From contig NZ_LT629710.1 of NCBI RefSeq assembly GCF_900104535.1, forward strand, positions 4,313,501-4,377,500: a DNA stretch of 64,000 nt, written 5' to 3'. Source of the stretch: Nakamurella panacisegetis (GTDB lineage: Bacteria; Actinomycetota; Actinomycetes; Mycobacteriales; Nakamurellaceae). The notes beneath the pieces are model-generated. The model made no database searches and was not told the DNA's origin. It saw nothing but the letters and a program-made list of their open reading frames with translations. Made by a program: the position numbers and the translations under genes. Of the stretch, positions 18,870 to 28,279 are shown one piece after another (positions within the stretch are counted from its first letter, which is position 1; every line of letters begins with the position of its first letter).

Positions 18870-19987
18870 GCGCGGCCGAGGTTCGACCGTCGGGGTACGT
18901 GGGGGCGATCGCGTCGATCTCGTCCGAGGACGTGCCCGCCCTGTTCGAGGGGGCGAAGTTCTACTCGCCGGCGGTGGGCGATGCGAACAAGTCGTCCCTG
19001 ACGTCCTGGCTGATCGGTCTGCTCGACCGCAACGGTCCGGTGTCGTTGCGTCGACCCGAGGTGATGGCCCGCAGCACCCCCTGCGTCTCGTTGTGCGTGA
19101 TCGGATCCGGGTCGGCGATGGCCGATCTACCGCCGTCCGGCAACGAGTTCGCCATGGCCGTCCGGCAGATCGAGCGGGTCACCCACACCCGGTTCGGTGC
19201 CATCTATCCGCTCGCGGCGGCGACGGTGAGCGCCCTCGTCCCGGTGGTGGCGGCCTCCCAGCTCGGTGTGCCCCTGATCGACGCCGACGGCATGGGCCGG
19301 ACCTTCGCGCTGATCCACCACACGTCCATGCACCTGGCCGGCGTCTCGGCGACCCCCCTGGTCGCCCAGGGACCGACCGGCGAGAGCGTGTTGGTGCAGA
19401 CGCCGGCCGGCCCGCGGGCCGACCGGCTCCTGCGCGGAAACGTGGACGCGCTCGGCGGCTGGGCCGCGCTGGCGGCCTATCCGACCACCGTCGGGGTGCT
19501 CCGCACCGCGGCGCTGCCCGGCACCATCTCGCGGTTGATCAACGTGGGTCGCGTCCTGTTGCAGTACACCGACCCCGACCAGCTGCTGGTGCGGCTGGCC
19601 GCCATCATCGGGTGCCGCCGGATCGCTCGGGGCCGCATCGTGGAACTCGAGCACCTGTCCCGGCCGACCGACTGGACCATCCCGGCGCACCCGTCCAGCC
19701 TGGTGGTGCAGGAGATCGGCGGCCTCGGACGGCAGCTGCGCATCGAGTTGCGCAGTGAGATCGTCGCCGTGTTCGCCGACGGCGAGCTGGTGGCGGCGGC
19801 GCCGGACCTGCTCTGCCTGTTCGACGCGTCTCGGGGCGTGCTGGCCACCCTGGACAGCCTCGAGCCGGGCGATCTGGTCGATGTACTGGCCACCCCGGCC
19901 GACGCGATCTGGTACTCCCCGGAGGGCATGGCGATGGTCGGCCTGGCCTCCCACGGGATTCCGCTGCCGCACCCGAGGCGACGATGA
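18866..19987 (+). CDS. DUF917 family protein (S-methyl-thiohydantoin desulfurase-type domains)
   Basis: A 373-residue protein of the DUF917 family, with conserved stretches such as VCVIGSGSAMADLPPSGNEF, GVPLIDADGMGRTFA and a C-terminal beta domain. The family is associated with hydantoin/thiohydantoin chemistry, but its general reaction is not well established. The GTG start overlaps the HyuA-like gene and the stop overlaps the PucR-type regulator gene, so the three form a unit. It probably processes the compound imported by the ABC system upstream (inference). Confidence 0.75.
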   Translation: MSAAEVRPSGYVGAIASISSEDVPALFEGAKFYSPAVGDANKSSLTSWLIGLLDRNGPVSLRRPEVMARSTPCVSLCVIGSGSAMADLPPSGNEFAMAVRQIERVTHTRFGAIYPLAAATVSALVPVVAASQLGVPLIDADGMGRTFALIHHTSMHLAGVSATPLVAQGPTGESVLVQTPAGPRADRLLRGNVDALGGWAALAAYPTTVGVLRTAALPGTISRLINVGRVLLQYTDPDQLLVRLAAIIGCRRIARGRIVELEHLSRPTDWTIPAHPSSLVVQEIGGLGRQLRIELRSEIVAVFADGELVAAAPDLLCLFDASRGVLATLDSLEPGDLVDVLATPADAIWYSPEGMAMVGLASHGIPLPHPRRR

Positions 19988-21504
19988 GCCCGCGTCCGTC
20001 GACCCTGCCTCTGATGCTGGCCGACCTGCTGCGGATCGAGCCGTTGGCCTCGGCCACCGTCCTGCACCTGGCCGGTCCAACCCGGACCGTGTCGCAGGTC
20101 GTGCTGGCCGAGACGTTCGACCGGTTGCGCCGCACTCCCCCGCATTCGCTGGTCGTGTTGCACGCCGAGGCCGCGACGGGCGGGTGGTCACTCGCCGCGG
20201 CTCTGCACCTGGCCTGGGAGCGCAACTTCGCCGGGGTCGTCGTCACGTCCGCGGTGGCCGGCGCCTCCAGTGCGGCGCTGGCCACGCGGCTCAACATGTC
20301 CCTGCTGCTGATCGACACCGACCCGGTCGACGTCGCGCTGCAACTGGCCGGGCAGATCAGCGCCCCGGCCGCCGCCCGCGCCCTGCGTCAGGCATTGTGC
20401 GCGGAGAAGCTGACCGAGCAGACCAGCATCCGGGGGGTGCTCAGCGTCCTGAACGCCGAGTTGGGCAGCACCCCGGTGGCCCTGGTGGCCGGTGACGCGG
20501 TGCTGGCCGGGCGGGCCGGCGCGACGCATGAGCGGCCCGACGTGGTGCAGGTGACGGTACCGGTCAACGGACCGGGGGAACCGTGGGCCACCCTGGTCGC
20601 CGGAGTGCCGGTGAATGCCTCGGTCCCGGTGCCACAGGTCGAGGCCCTGCTCAAGCTGGCCCGGCCGTCACTGCTGGCCGCCTGGGCCCAGACCCGGCTG
20701 AACTCGGCCACCCACGCCGCGCAGGAGGCGGCCGCTTTCGGGATGCTGCGCCGGCTGGCCGGTACCGCGGTCCTCCCCGCCCCCGAGGTCGAGGCCGAGG
20801 TCGAGACTCCTTCGTGGAGCACCGATCTCGGCTGGCAGGTGGAGGGCATGAACCGGGCCGTCTGGATCGCTCCGCTGCGTTCGGTCGGACCCCCTCCGGA
20901 GGAGCTCACCCACCTCGTCCGGTCGGCCTGGCAGCGCGGCCGCCCGACCTGGCCGCTGATCGCCGAGGACGACGGCTGGATCTCCTGGCAGAGCAGTTCC
21001 GATCCGGCCGACGTCGCCCCGCTGCGCAAGGCTCTCTCCAGCTTCTCCGGCTCGGCCGACACCTTCGCCCTGGCCGTCGGGGTCGGCCGCGCCCATCCGG
21101 GCGTGGCCGGATTGATGCGGTCCGTGGCCGAGGCCCGGCTGGCCGCACACGTCGCCCGGCAGTCCGGACGTCAGGAGGTGCAGTGGTTCGAGGGGGTCGG
21201 CGCGCCGGCCGCGCTGGCCTGGCTCCCGACGGTTGAGATCGCCAAGGTCGCCGACCTGTGCCTGGGTGATCTGATGGCCGCGCACGATCGGGTCGCCCTG
21301 GTGGACACGGCGCTGGCCGTGATGGATTGCGGTGGCTCGCTGGTCGAGGCCTCCCATCGTCTGGGGGTGCACCGCAACACCGTGCTGGCCCGGATCATGC
21401 GGGCCAAGCAACTCGGCCTGGTCTTCGACGATCCGAGCCAGCGCCTCGCGCTGCACGTCCTCTGTTACGCGCTGGCCGCTCTGCACGCGTCCGATTCCCG
21501 CTAG
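19984..21504 (+). CDS. PucR/CdaR-type transcriptional regulator
   Basis: A 506-residue regulator with a PucR-like N-terminal sensory region and a C-terminal PucR-type helix-turn-helix at about 440-500 (VEASHRLGVHRNTVLARIMRA). Such proteins control purine, allantoin, hydantoin or amino-acid catabolism. Its ATG overlaps the DUF917 stop, so it is coexpressed with the genes it probably regulates. A paired 10-bp direct repeat at 25289-25321, in front of the second hyuA gene, is one possible target. Confidence 0.78.
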   Translation: MSPRPSTLPLMLADLLRIEPLASATVLHLAGPTRTVSQVVLAETFDRLRRTPPHSLVVLHAEAATGGWSLAAALHLAWERNFAGVVVTSAVAGASSAALATRLNMSLLLIDTDPVDVALQLAGQISAPAAARALRQALCAEKLTEQTSIRGVLSVLNAELGSTPVALVAGDAVLAGRAGATHERPDVVQVTVPVNGPGEPWATLVAGVPVNASVPVPQVEALLKLARPSLLAAWAQTRLNSATHAAQEAAAFGMLRRLAGTAVLPAPEVEAEVETPSWSTDLGWQVEGMNRAVWIAPLRSVGPPPEELTHLVRSAWQRGRPTWPLIAEDDGWISWQSSSDPADVAPLRKALSSFSGSADTFALAVGVGRAHPGVAGLMRSVAEARLAAHVARQSGRQEVQWFEGVGAPAALAWLPTVEIAKVADLCLGDLMAAHDRVALVDTALAVMDCGGSLVEASHRLGVHRNTVLARIMRAKQLGLVFDDPSQRLALHVLCYALAALHASDSR

Positions 21505-21505
21505 G

Positions 21506-21544
21506 GCCGGGGCCCGCACCCACGGTGCGGGTGCAGGCCCCGGC
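21506..21544. terminator. bidirectional hairpin between convergent units
   Basis: A 9-bp stem GCCGGGGCC/GGCCCCGGC is extended, after one mismatch, by a 6-bp GCACCC/GGGTGC stem with a 7-nt loop. It fills the 42-nt gap between the PucR-type gene and the convergent hydantoinase B gene. Confidence 0.7.
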
Positions 21545-21546
21545 GT

Positions 21547-23226
21547 CTATTCCTGGTCGAACCCGTAGCGGCTGCGGGCGGCCTCGGCACTGACATGCCG
21601 GTCCAGGATGTCGGCGTTGACCTCGGCCGAGGCGCGTTCCACCGGATCCCCGTACCCGCCGCCACCGCCGGTCGCGCAGCGCACCACGTCGCCCTTGCGC
21701 ACCTTCATCCCGTTGACCTTGAGGATCCGCCGCTCGTCGGGCCGCCCGGGGTTGATCACGACGTCCGGGCCGACCGCGTCCTCTCCGCCGAACAGACCCC
21801 AGGCCGGCTGCCGGGACCGTTCGAACCAGAGCGAGACCGTCATGTCGGTCTGCGCCTCGTACTCGCGGATCACGCCGTTGCCGCCCCGCCACCGGCCGGA
21901 TCCGCCGGAATCCGGACGGATGCGGTACTCGTTGATGCGCCACGGATACCGGGTCTCGTAGACCTCGATCGGGATGTCCTTGAGCGAGCCGTTCACGTTG
22001 TTGATCAGCGCGCTCTCGCCGTCGGAGCCCTCCCAGGCGCCCCACCCACCGACGGTGGCCTCCAGGCTGACGAACTCGCGCTGCACCCTGGGGTCGGTCC
22101 CGGCGGTGAGGATGATCATCGAGTCGCCGTGGCTGGCCCCGGCGACCCGGTCCGGCAGCACCGGAGCCAGCGCCCGGGCCACCATGTCGATCAGCAGGCC
22201 CAGATGCGAGAAGTACCACTGGCAGGCCGCGGGCGAGCGGGCGCCCAGCACCGATCCCGGTCGGACCTGGGTCGTCATCGATCGGAACGACCCGCCGTTG
22301 CCCGGCAGGTCCGGGCTCACCAGGAGCTTGTAACCCACCCGCAGCGCCGAGACCGCCTGCGCCACACCGCAGTTCACCGGCCCGACGGTCTGGTCGGCGG
22401 ACTCGGTGACATCGAAGTCGATGTTCTCCCCGTCCACCGTGATGGTCAGCCGGATGGGAACCGGGGTGTCCAGATCGATACCGTCGTTGTCCAGCACGCC
22501 CTCGCTGGCGTAGCTGCCGTCCGGGATGGCAGCGATGACCGCGCGCTCCAGGACCTCGGTCTGTCGGAAGATCTCGTCCCGAGCCTGCTCCAGGGTCTCC
22601 AGGCCGAACCGGAGCACCAACTCCTGCAGGCGTTTCTCACCCATCTTGATGCAGGCGATCATGGCGTGCATGTCACCGCTCGTCGGGTAGGGGAACCGCA
22701 CGTTGGTGACGATGATGTCAATGATCGACCGCTCGTCGACGCCGCCCGACACGAGCTTCTGCGGCCCCATCCGCAGGCCTTCCTGGAAGATGGTCACCGA
22801 GTCCATCGAGCCTCCCGGATCCTTGGAGCCGACGTCGATCCAGTGCGCGCGGGAGGCGGTGAACCCGACCAGCGTCGCGCCGACGAACACCGGCCCGAAA
22901 ATCGTCACGTCGTTGAGATGAGTTCCGCCCAGATAACTGTCGTTCAGGATCCAGACGTCACCCGGCTGCCAGACCTCGCGACCGAAGCGCTCCTCGGTGG
23001 CCAGCGTGCAGGTCTCCAGGTTGCCCAGGAAGATCGGCAGCCCGGCCGACTGACCCAGCACCCGGTGCTGCGCGTCCAGCAGGGCGACCACGCAGTCCCC
23101 CGCCTCGTAGATGATCGGGGTGTAGGCGGACCGGATCAGCGTGGCGTTCATGTCGTCCGCACTGGAGTTCAGCGCATTGCGGATGATCTCGACGGTGACC
23201 GGGTCGATGGCGGTGGCGATGGTCAT
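21547..23226 (-). CDS. hydantoinase B/oxoprolinase family subunit (second copy)
   Basis: A 559-residue HyuB-type subunit with the N-terminal IDPVTVEIIRNALNSS segment, NDSYLGGTHLNDVTIFGPVF and the C-terminal Gly-rich TGGGGGYGDPVERA. The ATG at 23226 is chosen because it overlaps the hyuA stop (ATGA) and matches the family N-terminus. It differs clearly from the copy at 9226, so it is a separate enzyme rather than a recent duplicate. Confidence 0.85.
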   Translation of the reverse strand: MTIATAIDPVTVEIIRNALNSSADDMNATLIRSAYTPIIYEAGDCVVALLDAQHRVLGQSAGLPIFLGNLETCTLATEERFGREVWQPGDVWILNDSYLGGTHLNDVTIFGPVFVGATLVGFTASRAHWIDVGSKDPGGSMDSVTIFQEGLRMGPQKLVSGGVDERSIIDIIVTNVRFPYPTSGDMHAMIACIKMGEKRLQELVLRFGLETLEQARDEIFRQTEVLERAVIAAIPDGSYASEGVLDNDGIDLDTPVPIRLTITVDGENIDFDVTESADQTVGPVNCGVAQAVSALRVGYKLLVSPDLPGNGGSFRSMTTQVRPGSVLGARSPAACQWYFSHLGLLIDMVARALAPVLPDRVAGASHGDSMIILTAGTDPRVQREFVSLEATVGGWGAWEGSDGESALINNVNGSLKDIPIEVYETRYPWRINEYRIRPDSGGSGRWRGGNGVIREYEAQTDMTVSLWFERSRQPAWGLFGGEDAVGPDVVINPGRPDERRILKVNGMKVRKGDVVRCATGGGGGYGDPVERASAEVNADILDRHVSAEAARSRYGFDQE

Positions 23227-25268
23227 TTGCTCTCCTGCGACTTGATGATGAGCGAGCCGATTCCGTCGACGGTGACCGTGCAACCCGGTGGGACGACGGT
23301 GGTCGCGGTGTCCTCGGTGACGACGGCCGGTCCGGTCAGGGTGTGCCCGACCAGCAGGTCGTCCCGGCGCACCACAATCGAATCCCGCGTCCGGCCCCCG
23401 AAGGTCACCGGGCGGATCTCGTGCGGGAATTCGGTGCCGGTGGCCGACGGCCACAGCTGCGGGGCCGGCTTGCCCAGGTCGCCGAACGCGGTGGTTCGCA
23501 GCATCACGAATTCGATCGGCGCGCCGAGATTGGCGTGGCCGTAGCGGGCCTGGTGCAGTTCGGCGAACCGCTCGCCGATCGTCTTGACGAAACCGGGCTC
23601 GGTGGGCTCGAGTGCGCCCAGCAACGGAACGGTGAGCGTGTACTCCTGTGCGGCATAACGGATGTCGACCGCGTGCGAGGCGGAACGCCGGTCCTGCTCG
23701 ACACTCTCGTGCAGGAGAGCCTCGAGCCCGAGCTGCTCGGTCCGGGTCAGCGCGGCCGCCATGTCGTCGACATCGAGATCCTCATCGAGGAAGAAGTACG
23801 GTTCGGTGTAGTCCTGACGGATCTGCGTCTGCAGCATTCCCCAGGCCGAGAAGGCACCCGGGAACCGAGGCACGATCGTCTCGGCGATCCCCAGCTCCTG
23901 GGCCAGGAAGACCGCGTGCATCGGTCCGGCCCCGCCGAAGGCAACCAGCGCCGAGTCACGCGGCTCGATGCCACGGGACACGGTGATGGTGCGGATCGCC
24001 TGCGCCATCTTGGAATTGGCCACGTCGCAGATGCCGTCGGCCATGGCCAGGGTGGACAGCGAGAACTGCTCGGCCAGGTCCGACACCGCCTTGGTGGCCA
24101 GCCCGGTGTCCAGCGTCATCTGGCCACCGGCGAATCCGTTCGGGTCGATCCGGCCCAGCACCAGGTTGGCGTCGGTGACGGTGGCCTCGGTCCCGCCCCG
24201 CCCGTAGCAGGCCGGCCCGGGCCGGGCACCGGCCGAGCGGGGTCCGACCCGAAGGCCGCCCGCCTCGGACCAGGCGACGGAACCGCCGCCGGCACCCACC
24301 GTGTGGATGTTGACCACGCTCATCAGCATCGGCAGGCCCTCCAGGTGCGCCTCGGCCGAGACGTCGGGCTCGCCGTCGACGATGAGCGAGACGTCGAAGG
24401 AGGTGCCCCCCATGTCGATCCCGATCAGGTTCGGCCGCGACGTCTGACGGGAGAGTTCGGCGCAGGCGATGGCCCCGCCCACCGGGCCGGACAGCAGCGT
24501 CTGCAAGGGCCGGGCGCGGGCCGACTCGGCGGTCAGGATGCCACCCGAGGACTGCATGACGTGCAGCGGTACCGCCAGCTTCCGCTCGACGAGCTTGCCC
24601 TCCAGCTCGCTGAGGTAGCGGCGGACAATCGGCCCGGTGTAGGCCTCGACGACCGCCGAGGAGGTCCGCTCGTATTCCCGCCATTCCTTCGCCGCCTGGT
24701 GCGACAGGGAGACGGTGAAGTCTTCGCCGAGTTCCTCCAGCAGGATCTCCCTGGCCCGCAGCTCGTGGGCCGGATTCTTGTAGCTGAACAGGAACGCCAC
24801 CGCCACCGCGCCGTATCCATGCGACCGGGCCCGGTGGCCGGCCGCTCGCACCGCGTCCTCGTCCAGCGCCACCAGCTCCGAACCGTCGGCGGCGATCCGG
24901 CCGGCGATGCCGAGCACGTCCCGCCGCTGTACCAACGGTTCTGCCTTGCGGTAGTGCAGGTCGTACAGGCGGGTGCGCGGCCCGCGAGCGATGTGGTAGC
25001 TGTCCTCCACCCCGGCCGTAGCCAGCAGCAGCACCGGGACGCCCCGCCGTTCCAGGAAGGCGTTGAGGCCCTGGGTCGTGCCGTGCACCAGGAAGCCGAT
25101 GTCGGACGGTTGGTCCACCACGGAATCCAGGCCCGCGAGCACCCCTTGGCTCAGATTGCCCGGGGTCGTCGAGGCCTTGCTGGCCGCGAACACCCCGGTG
25201 TTGTCGTCGTAGGTGACCACGTCCGTGAACGTGCCACCGATGTCCATCGAAACTCGGTATCGGGCCAT
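23223..25268 (-). CDS. hydantoinase A/oxoprolinase family subunit (second copy)
   Basis: A 681-residue HyuA-type ATPase subunit with intact motifs: MDIGGTFTDVV at residues 9-19, VHGTTQGLNAFL, GGAIACAELSRQ and IGIDMGGTSFDVSLIVDG. It would activate a hydantoin, oxoproline or N-carbamoyl ring with ATP for cleavage with the overlapping hyuB product. The promoter region just upstream holds two GCGCTCAAGC direct repeats. Confidence 0.85.
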   Translation of the reverse strand: MARYRVSMDIGGTFTDVVTYDDNTGVFAASKASTTPGNLSQGVLAGLDSVVDQPSDIGFLVHGTTQGLNAFLERRGVPVLLLATAGVEDSYHIARGPRTRLYDLHYRKAEPLVQRRDVLGIAGRIAADGSELVALDEDAVRAAGHRARSHGYGAVAVAFLFSYKNPAHELRAREILLEELGEDFTVSLSHQAAKEWREYERTSSAVVEAYTGPIVRRYLSELEGKLVERKLAVPLHVMQSSGGILTAESARARPLQTLLSGPVGGAIACAELSRQTSRPNLIGIDMGGTSFDVSLIVDGEPDVSAEAHLEGLPMLMSVVNIHTVGAGGGSVAWSEAGGLRVGPRSAGARPGPACYGRGGTEATVTDANLVLGRIDPNGFAGGQMTLDTGLATKAVSDLAEQFSLSTLAMADGICDVANSKMAQAIRTITVSRGIEPRDSALVAFGGAGPMHAVFLAQELGIAETIVPRFPGAFSAWGMLQTQIRQDYTEPYFFLDEDLDVDDMAAALTRTEQLGLEALLHESVEQDRRSASHAVDIRYAAQEYTLTVPLLGALEPTEPGFVKTIGERFAELHQARYGHANLGAPIEFVMLRTTAFGDLGKPAPQLWPSATGTEFPHEIRPVTFGGRTRDSIVVRRDDLLVGHTLTGPAVVTEDTATTVVPPGCTVTVDGIGSLIIKSQESK

Positions 25269-25288
25269 AGCTCTCCCCGTCGACGTTG

Positions 25289-25321
25289 GCGCTCAAGCCT
25301 GAGCTGGAATTGCGCTCAAGC
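25289..25321. promoter_or_regulatory. paired direct repeats GCGCTCAAGC
   Basis: GCGCTCAAGC occurs at 25289-25298 and again at 25312-25321, a 23-bp offset (about two helical turns), in the divergent region 21 nt before the second hyuA start. The first copy is also part of a short inverted repeat GCTCA-AGCC-TGAGC. This looks like a two-site operator. The binding protein is unknown; PucR-type or GntR-type proteins nearby are candidates. Confidence 0.4.
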
Positions 25322-25477
25322 TAGGACGGGCACCCCGATGGTCGATGTGCGCACCGCATACCGCGGGAGTCCGGGTGCGTGCGATGCGCACGAGCGGCCC
25401 CGCGTTCGGTCGCGAGAGACTGCGGCTCAACCGCATCGAGATACGGTCGGTGCAGCACCGAGTCCGTGGAGACCACC

Positions 25478-26890
25478 ATGACCATGAAGTCGTCGGCCCG
25501 AGACCGAGCGGCCGAGATCGAGGACGCCATCTCGGCGCTGGCCGGATCGGCCCCTCCGGTGACTCTCACCGCGCCTGATCCGGTGCATCGGCGCATCCGG
25601 TTCGTCCACGCCGAGGAGGTCACCGACCCGGGTTCGATCTGGATGCCCTTCACCGGGGAACTGGGTCAGCTCAACGCCTCCGGCCGGACCCTGACCGTCG
25701 GGCTGGGCCCGATCGACGACTCGAACAGCGAGACCGCACGGCGGGCCGGAGCCATCGCCGGGCGCGAACTGACCGGCGGCGCCTACCAGCTGGAATTCGG
25801 CGCATCCGCCGGAGAACTGGCCGCACCGGTCGTCGACGGCCTGGCCACTGGCTACCCGGGCGAGCCGGCGATGCAGCTCGCCATCGCCCCCGGAGACGCG
25901 ATCGCCGCCGGCGACGGCCTGCTCGCGGCCGACACCGTCCGGCTGGCCCGCCGCCTGGTCAGCGCACCGGCGAACGTGCTGACCCCGCAGCAGGCGGCGA
26001 TCTGGGCGGCCGACCTGGCCGCGCGTACCGGATTGTCATGTCAGACTCTCGACCCACAGGACCTCACGGAACAGGGGTTCGGAGCGCTGACCGCGATCGG
26101 TGCCGGTTCGGTCAACGGACCGCGGATGGTGCGGCTGACCCACCAGGGATCGGCCGGCCGGCCGGTGGTCAGCCTGGTCGGCAAGGGCATCACCTTCGAC
26201 AGCGGCGGGCTGTCCCTCAAGTCGCCGGCCGCGATGCAGTCGATGCGACTGGATGTCGCCGGCGCGGCGACGGTTCTCGCCGTCATGGGCGCCCTGGCGC
26301 GGGCCCGTTGCGAACTGACCGTGCACGCGGTGCTGCCCTTCGCGGAGAATCTGCCCGGCCCCGGGGCCGCCCGGCCGGGAGACGTGGTGACGGCCTGGAA
26401 TGGGACCGAGATCCAGATCCTGGACACCGATTTCGAGGGCCGGGTGATCCTGGCCGATGCCCTCGCGCTGGCCGCCGCCGATCGGCCGGATCTGCTGGTC
26501 GACCTGGCGACGCTGACCTACCAGGCCGAGGTCGCCCTCGGGCCGGAGATCGGAGCGGTGTTGGCCCGCGACGGCCGAGCGGCCGACCAACTGCTGCGAG
26601 CCGCGGCTGCGGCCGGGGAGCCGATGTGGCGCCTGCCGTGGGCCCCCCGGTACCTCGACCAGGTCCGGACATCGTCCGGCGTGCGGAACCATCCGTTGCG
26701 CGACTCGGGACGGGCGTTGACCGCCGCGCTGTTCCTCGGCGAGTTCGTCCCGGACACGGTGCCGTGGGTTCACTGCGACATGGCCGGTCCGGCCTGGATC
26801 GGCGACGCCTCCTCCGACGGGGCAACGGGTTTCGGTGCGCGGACCCTGCTCCGGCTGCTGGCCGACCTGTCCGCCGAGCCCGCGGTCTGA
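25478..26890 (+). CDS. leucyl aminopeptidase family (M17) protein
   Basis: A 470-residue cytoplasmic dinuclear-zinc aminopeptidase. Metal and catalytic residues are visible: Lys236 in VGKGITFDSGG, the following Asp, MRLDVAGAA, and DTDFEGR in place of the usual NTDAEGR. A Phe for Ala in that motif is unusual. The ATG at 25478 has GGAG six bases upstream. It could hydrolyse dipeptides or N-carbamoyl/oxoprolyl products from the hydantoinase units. It is followed by a 17-bp bidirectional hairpin. Confidence 0.85.
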   Translation: MTMKSSARDRAAEIEDAISALAGSAPPVTLTAPDPVHRRIRFVHAEEVTDPGSIWMPFTGELGQLNASGRTLTVGLGPIDDSNSETARRAGAIAGRELTGGAYQLEFGASAGELAAPVVDGLATGYPGEPAMQLAIAPGDAIAAGDGLLAADTVRLARRLVSAPANVLTPQQAAIWAADLAARTGLSCQTLDPQDLTEQGFGALTAIGAGSVNGPRMVRLTHQGSAGRPVVSLVGKGITFDSGGLSLKSPAAMQSMRLDVAGAATVLAVMGALARARCELTVHAVLPFAENLPGPGAARPGDVVTAWNGTEIQILDTDFEGRVILADALALAAADRPDLLVDLATLTYQAEVALGPEIGAVLARDGRAADQLLRAAAAAGEPMWRLPWAPRYLDQVRTSSGVRNHPLRDSGRALTAALFLGEFVPDTVPWVHCDMAGPAWIGDASSDGATGFGARTLLRLLADLSAEPAV

Positions 26891-26967
26891 CCCGGACCGG
26901 ACTGACCCGGACCACGGCTGCCCCGGGCCCTGGTCCGCGCGGGCACCGGAGCGGGTGGGACGAACAA

Positions 26968-27007
26968 CCGGGAGTGAACCACCCGAGGCTGGGTGGTTCA
27001 CTCCCGG
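26968..27007. terminator. 17-bp perfect hairpin between convergent genes
   Basis: Arms CCGGGAGTGAACCACCC (26968-26984) and its exact complement (26991-27007) enclose a 6-nt loop, between the aminopeptidase gene and the convergent ABC binding-protein gene. This is the longest perfect stem I found in the window and a confident bidirectional terminator, although without a T-tract. Confidence 0.8.
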
Positions 27008-27036
27008 TGGGGGCGCGAGGCGCCGTGGGAAGATGA

Positions 27037-28167
27037 TCAGCTGATCGGTGTGGCCGCCTTGACGAATTCGTCGGTGAACGTCTTGCTGGTGTCGATCGTC
27101 TTGCCCTTGACCGACGGGTTGAACGCGGAGAGCACGGCCAGGCAGGTCGCCGGGCCACCGGTCGGCATCAGGCCGGTCGGGTTGAAGATGCCCTTCTCGC
27201 TGTCCAGGGCGGCCGAGTAGGCCTTCTTCCCGACGCCGGCGTAGTAGGACGACGGCATGACGTCGGCGATCTGACTCCCGTTGTGGGTCTGGATCCACTT
27301 CAGCGTGGCCACGTAGGCGTTGACCAGCTTCTGGACGAGCGCCTTGTGCGAGTTCACGTAGTCAGTCGGCATGTACAACGAGGTCGCCGGGTAGTTACCG
27401 CCGAGGTTGGCCACCGCGCCGGCCGAGCTGCGCATGTCCAGCAGGATGTAGGCCAGACCGGACGAAACCGCCTGGGACACGGTCGGTTCGGTGGTCATTC
27501 CGCAATCGATGGCCTTCTGCTTCATCGCGGCCAGGAAGGTCTGGCCCGCTCCGACGCCGCGGCGGACGGTGGTGGACGGGTCGACCCCGGCCTTGGTGGT
27601 GAGGTACTGGGTCAGGAAGTCGGTGGACGAACCGGTGTCGGTGATGCCCAGCGAGCGGCCCTTGAAATCGGCGGCCGACTTGATGGTGCCCTTGAGGTCG
27701 GTGCGGCAGAGCTCCACCTCGCCCGGGTTCTGCAACATCGAGACGACCGATTCGGCTGACTTCCCCTTGCCCTGCAACACGATCGTGTGGTCGTAGAAGC
27801 CGCCGACGCCCTGGACCTGGCCAGCCAGCATGTTCGTCGTCGCATCCCCACCGGCCGACTCGTCGACGAGGGCCACGTTGATGCCGACCTTCGCGTAGTA
27901 GCCCAGTTGCTTGGCCAGCATGTAGGGCAGATAGATCTGCTTGGACATGCCGCCGACCATGATGGTCAGGTCCGGGGAGCTGCTCACACCGGGTGCGCTG
28001 GCGACAGCCGCGGCCGAGCTGCCGGCCGGAGCGGCCCCGGAGGCGCCGGCCGGTGACGAGGCCGGGGCCGCGGCCGCGGAGCTGGTCGACTTGGTCGCGC
28101 AGCCGGTGACGGTCAGCGCCCCGACCGCGGTCAGTGCCAGGAGGAGTTTCCATCGTGGGGAGGACAT
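27037..28167 (-). CDS. ABC transporter substrate-binding lipoprotein (NitT/TauT, NMT1-like)
   Basis: A 376-residue secreted lipoprotein with lipobox TVTGC (Cys23), an Ala/Ser linker and an NMT1/SsuA-like binding fold (IMVGGMSKQIYLPYMLAKQLGYY). It is the receptor for the permease and ATPase encoded at 28280 and 29191. Family substrates include nitrate, sulfonates, pyrimidines and other small N/S compounds. The ATG at 28167 has AAAGGAA upstream and gives a proper signal peptide. Confidence 0.85.
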   Translation of the reverse strand: MSSPRWKLLLALTAVGALTVTGCATKSTSSAAAAPASSPAGASGAAPAGSSAAAVASAPGVSSSPDLTIMVGGMSKQIYLPYMLAKQLGYYAKVGINVALVDESAGGDATTNMLAGQVQGVGGFYDHTIVLQGKGKSAESVVSMLQNPGEVELCRTDLKGTIKSAADFKGRSLGITDTGSSTDFLTQYLTTKAGVDPSTTVRRGVGAGQTFLAAMKQKAIDCGMTTEPTVSQAVSSGLAYILLDMRSSAGAVANLGGNYPATSLYMPTDYVNSHKALVQKLVNAYVATLKWIQTHNGSQIADVMPSSYYAGVGKKAYSAALDSEKGIFNPTGLMPTGGPATCLAVLSAFNPSVKGKTIDTSKTFTDEFVKAATPIS

Positions 28168-28279
28168 CGTTGTGTTCCTTTCGAGGGGTGGGTGGTACGG
28201 ACGGCCGGGGTGGCCCGCATTGGGCGGGCAACCCGGCCTGGTCGTCCGGCCGCGGGCGGATTGCGGCCGGATCAACGGG

